Source of the DNA: Closterium sp. Naga37s-1
Lineage: Eukaryota > Streptophyta > Zygnematophyceae > Desmidiales > Closteriaceae
DNA length: 64,000 nucleotides
Assembly: GCA_947471745.1 (NCBI GenBank)
Contig: CANJKZ010000774.1
Span: 4,004,001 to 4,068,000 of the forward strand
Direction: 5' to 3'
In this document: positions 61,901-64,000 of the stretch, piece after piece
Layout: the number at the start of each line of letters is the position of its first letter
How positions within the stretch are numbered: the stretch's first letter is position 1
Notes under the pieces: generated by a model
Seen by the model: only the letters and a program-made list of their open reading frames with translations
What the model was told of the DNA's origin: nothing
The model's database searches: none
Position numbers and translations under genes: made by a program

Positions 61901-64000
61901 TGGGTGGAACATGGATCATAGCAGGTGGGTGGGTGGAACATGGATGATAGCAGGTGGGTGGGTGGAGCATGGATGATAGCAGGTGGGTGGGTGGAGCATG
62001 GATGATAGCAGGTGGGTGGGTGGAGCATGGATGATAGCAGGTGGGTGGGTGGAGCATGGATGATAGCAGGTGGGTGGGTGGAGCATGGATGATAGCAGGT
62101 GGGTGGGTGGAGCATGGATGATAGCAGGTGGGTGGGTGGAGCATGGATGATAGCAGGTGGGTGGGTGGAGCATGGATGATAGCAGGTGGGTGGGTGGAGC
62201 ATGGATGATAGCAGGTGGGTGGGTGGAGCATGGATGATAGCAGGTGGGTGGGTGGAGCATGGATGATAGCAGGTGGGTGGGTGGAACATGCATGATAGCA
62301 GGTAGGTGGGTGGGTGGAGCATGGATGATAGCAGGTGGGTGGGTGGAGCATGGATGATAGCAGGTGGGTGGGTGGAGCATGGATGATAGCAGGTGGGTGG
62401 GTGGAGCATGGATGATAGCAGGTGGGTGGGTGGAGCATGGATGATAGCAGGTGGGTGGGTGGAGCATGGATGATAGCAGGTCAAGGGAGAATTTGCGAAA
62501 GTGTAAAACCAAAATCTCACCCTTCCAGACAAGTCCACTGCAGCCACTCACCGACGCAGTGCAGTTCGTTGGGAGGCGTCTGGAAGCCAGCATCGCACTC
62601 GCAGGTGGGAACGAGATGAGAGACAGTCAGGTGAAGAGCATTTCACCGACACAACACTCACCGACGCAAAGCAGTTTGTCCGGAGGCATCTGGAAGCCTG
62701 CATCGCACTGGCAGGTGGGATCACCGTTGTCCTTCCTCACGCACTTGCCATTGGCCCCACAATTCACTGCAGCACAGTTGTCTGCAAAACAAGTGACCCA
62801 GGCAAGTTAAAAAAAAAAAAAAAAAAAAAGTATCAGAAAGCAGGAAGATTCAAGTGTTGCTAGTTCAGGGTCGTAAGTCGGATATACATGAAATGTGATC
62901 ACTTGTTCAAGAAATTAGAGTTGAGGGAGGCTGACTATTCTGGGTCCAAAACGCAAGGCATGCGCTCTGTGTGCACTCCTACTCACCGGTGCAAGAAAGC
63001 GTGTCATTAGAAGGCTTAAAGCCCGTGTTGCAAGTACAGAATGGCTTTCCGTTCGCATCCTTTGTGCAATTGCCTCCAGGGCCACAACTCACCCCATCAC
63101 ACAAGTCTGCAAGGAAAAGAGACCCGGGCACGTGGAAGGATATTATCATATAAAGAAACCATAAGGTCGGGATATTATCAGATCCTCACAAACAATCCAA
63201 GGGACACTGAGTTGAATATGCACGCAATCTGTGACTCTTACAAGAGAGTGAAGAGAGGAGGCCAAATTTCAAGTGGGTTTGAAATGCAATCAAGGCATTC
63301 CCTATGTGCTGCTCTTCTCCTACTCACCAGTGCAAGAAAGCGTGTCATTCGATGGCTTAAAGCCAGTGTTGCAAGTGCAGAATGGATTTCCGTTTGCATC
63401 CTTGGTGCAGTTGCCTCTAGGACCGCACTTCACCGCATCACACAAGTCTGCACGGAAAAAAGGTTACGAAGAAAGGGAAGGATGACGAGGTTTGACAACC
63501 AAGGTGATGTAAGAACCATGGGTCGAATCGGATACCATACCACTAGCAGCGTACCTTGGCAAGTGCCGTTGATTGCAGCAAAGCCGTGGTTGCATGCACA
63601 GGTGAGCGGAGAGAGCAGAAGAGGCAAGGAGATACCACAAGCAGCGTACCTTGGCAGGTGCCATTGCCGGCAGCAAAGCCGTGGCTGCATTGCATGGACA
63701 GGTGAACAGAGATAGCAGGAAAGATAAGATATACCACAACCAACGTACCTACGCAAGTGCCATTTACGGCGGCAAAGCCGTGGTTGCATGCACAGGTGAC
63801 GCCCTTGCTGTCAGTCGTTGGCATGCACGTGGAGTTGCCTGGACATGTGGCGTGCTGGCAGGTGATTTCTGCGATCGGGGGGGCGGGGGGAGGAGGCAAC
63901 ATGGGATAAGAGAGTCATGGGTAGCACAGAGACATGTGACGCCTTGCTGTCAGTCGTTGGCATGCATGTGGAGTTGGTGGGACATATGGCGTGCTGGCAG
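58978..64000 (-). CDS. EGF-repeat extracellular protein gene, 3' part (5' end beyond the window)
   Basis: Four clear exons, all exactly 120 nt and phase 1 on both sides: 63868-63749 (EITCQHATCPGNSTC...), 63447-63328 (DLCDAVKCGPRGNC...), 63106-62987 (DLCDGVSCGPGGNC...), 62781-62662 (DNCAAVNCGANGKC...). Each encodes one six-cysteine EGF-like module of 40 residues, so exons can be added or lost without frame change. A further copy starts at the right edge. Downstream, Cys-rich pieces (CSESPCGTSPSAATC, about 60,870-60,820) and a segment of about 90 residues (59,545-59,282, SSMTFIADHNARGNASKPYT to FTDDNC) with a donor AAT|GTAAGT look like C-terminal exons. A last piece at 59,223-58,978 is hydrophobic (LSIIVSSGVLYAFILLS), possibly a membrane anchor. 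The exact 3' exon chain is not resolved. Likely a secreted or cell-surface adhesion or receptor-like protein. Confidence 0.7.
59529..59727 (-). repeat. 85-bp tandem duplication split by palindrome site 12
   Basis: Units 59,529-59,615 and 59,648-59,727 share CTGGCAG.CACTTGGTC.G, AGAAT.GATGGGA and GGGGAGAGAGATGGAGCA in order. The first unit overlaps the start of a probable C-terminal exon. Confidence 0.93.
59619..59642. repeat. Palindrome site 12 (centre TCGA)
   Basis: GTGTTTTGAG TCGA CTCGAAACAC, 24 bp with one mismatched pair, between the two 85-bp units. Confidence 0.92.
59935..60905 (-). repeat. Dispersed echoes of a Cys-rich exon
   Basis: The segment TTGCTCAGACTCTCCCTGCG (minus) with following sequence occurs at about 59,990-59,935 and 60,185-60,130, and as TTGCTCAGAATCACCCTGTG at about 60,885-60,830. 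They look like copies of one exon of the EGF gene. Confidence 0.75.
60206..60640. repeat. Short dispersed repeats, possible DNA-transposon ends
   Basis: TTCGGCTGGCGTTATGGG (about 60,213), TTCGGCTGGCGTTAATGGG (about 60,333) and TTCGGCTGGCATTTTTAAA (about 60,618) recur, with two CTCGAAAAAACG copies between the first two and a CACATATGATTGGC pair near 60,425-60,465. Possible MITE remnants; not resolved. Confidence 0.5.
61329..61417. repeat. 22-bp tandem repeat, four units
   Basis: Four exact units containing CAACGGAGATGCATATTGAG, directly after one of the 61,232-61,600 units. Confidence 0.95.
61530..61543. repeat. Palindrome site 13 (centre GCGC)
   Basis: TTGAGGCGCCTCAA, perfect 14 bp, between the second and third units of the 61,232-61,600 repeat. 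Confidence 0.88.
61608..61733. repeat. 18-bp tandem repeat, about seven units
   Basis: Units of GGTGCATGGAAGGAGAGG. The seed sequence GTGCATGGAAGGA is already present in the preceding unit. Confidence 0.95.
61826..62480. repeat. 29-bp minisatellite, about 22 units
   Basis: Units contain GATGATAGCAGGTGGGTGGG followed by TGGAGCATG, with rare variants (AGCATG to AACATG; one 33-bp unit near 62,300). Because 29 is not a multiple of three and the unit has no stop on the minus strand, all three minus frames stay open, giving false ORFs of over 200 residues. Confidence 0.97.
62536..62612 (-). repeat. Echo of the 62,781-62,662 EGF exon end
   Basis: A copy of the second half of the EGF exon with donor (coding CDAGFQTPPNELHCVG, used copy CDAGFQMPPDKLLCVG), next to the minisatellite. 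Confidence 0.92.
62808..62830. repeat. Poly-A tract
   Basis: About 22 consecutive A in an intron of the EGF gene (poly-T on the sense strand, upstream of an acceptor). Confidence 0.9.
63553..63705 (-). repeat. Two echoes of the 63,868-63,749 EGF exon end
   Basis: 63,553-63,605 (coding CNHGFAAINGTCQ) and 63,650-63,705 (CSHGFAAGNGTCQ) repeat the end of the exon (CNHGFAAVNGTCV) with donor-like sequence. Confidence 0.92.
63925..64000 (-). repeat. Partial copy of the 63,868-63,749 EGF exon at the right edge
   Basis: Reads ITCQHAICPTNSTCMPTTDS on the minus strand. It is cut by the window end, so it may be a full upstream exon or another echo. Confidence 0.85.

Noticed and set aside
61826..62480. 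Regularly spaced repeat resembling a CRISPR array
   Set aside because: Units are contiguous without unique spacers and the context is a eukaryotic intron.
61819..62593. Three overlapping minus-strand open frames of 211-242 residues rich in His, Pro, Cys
   Set aside because: They are the three readings of the 29-bp minisatellite, whose unit lacks stops; no splice or start context supports them.

Overview
The window is nuclear DNA of a green-plant-lineage eukaryote, very probably a streptophyte alga (a Zygnematophyceae desmid such as Closterium is my best guess, from memory of similar glycine-rich Copia elements, not from a search). The evidence is GT-AG introns, plant-type LSM1 and condensin CAP-D2 genes, plant-style LINE and Copia retrotransposons primed from initiator-Met tRNA, and GC-rich, low-complexity coding sequence.

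Layout. 1-12,770: a decayed LINE on the minus strand, split by a complete Copia element (3,307-10,671) with identical LTRs and a perfect 5-bp target duplication. 13,170-23,191 (minus): a 12-exon condensin subunit 1 (CAP-D2) gene whose exon phases all agree. 24,327-25,082 (plus): a two-exon membrane protein. 25,436-26,159 (plus): a complete five-exon LSM1. 28,262-33,922 (plus): a seven-exon secreted parallel beta-helix protein with one in-frame TGA. 34,806-38,806 (plus): a sulfotransferase with one in-frame TAG and one unresolved exon junction. 39,910-42,429 (minus): an intronless 839-residue disordered protein. 43,616-44,006: a foldback element. 44,694-58,880: a nest of Copia copies (fragments of minus elements, a truncated plus copy, and a full-length but frame-broken minus copy) with part of a CENP-B/pogo-type transposase gene. 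58,978-64,000 (minus): the 3' part of a gene with repeated EGF-like exons and large minisatellites.

Two unusual patterns run through the non-transposon part. First, introns and flanks are full of decayed tandem copies of neighbouring exon ends ('exon echoes'), seen in all four large multi-exon genes. Second, a short palindrome of consensus TTTTGAGNNNNCTCAAAA, with a self-complementary 4-nt centre (TCGA, GCGC, ACGT or AATT), occurs 13 times. In 12 of these it lies exactly between two direct repeats of about 25-130 bp. No copy was seen inside the Copia or LINE sequence. This looks like an undescribed palindromic mini-insertion with very long target duplications, or the scar of a break-repair process, and it offers a mechanism for some of the echoes.

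The host genes do not form one pathway: LSM1 acts in mRNA decay, CAP-D2 in chromosome condensation, and the beta-helix and EGF proteins are probably secreted or at the cell surface.
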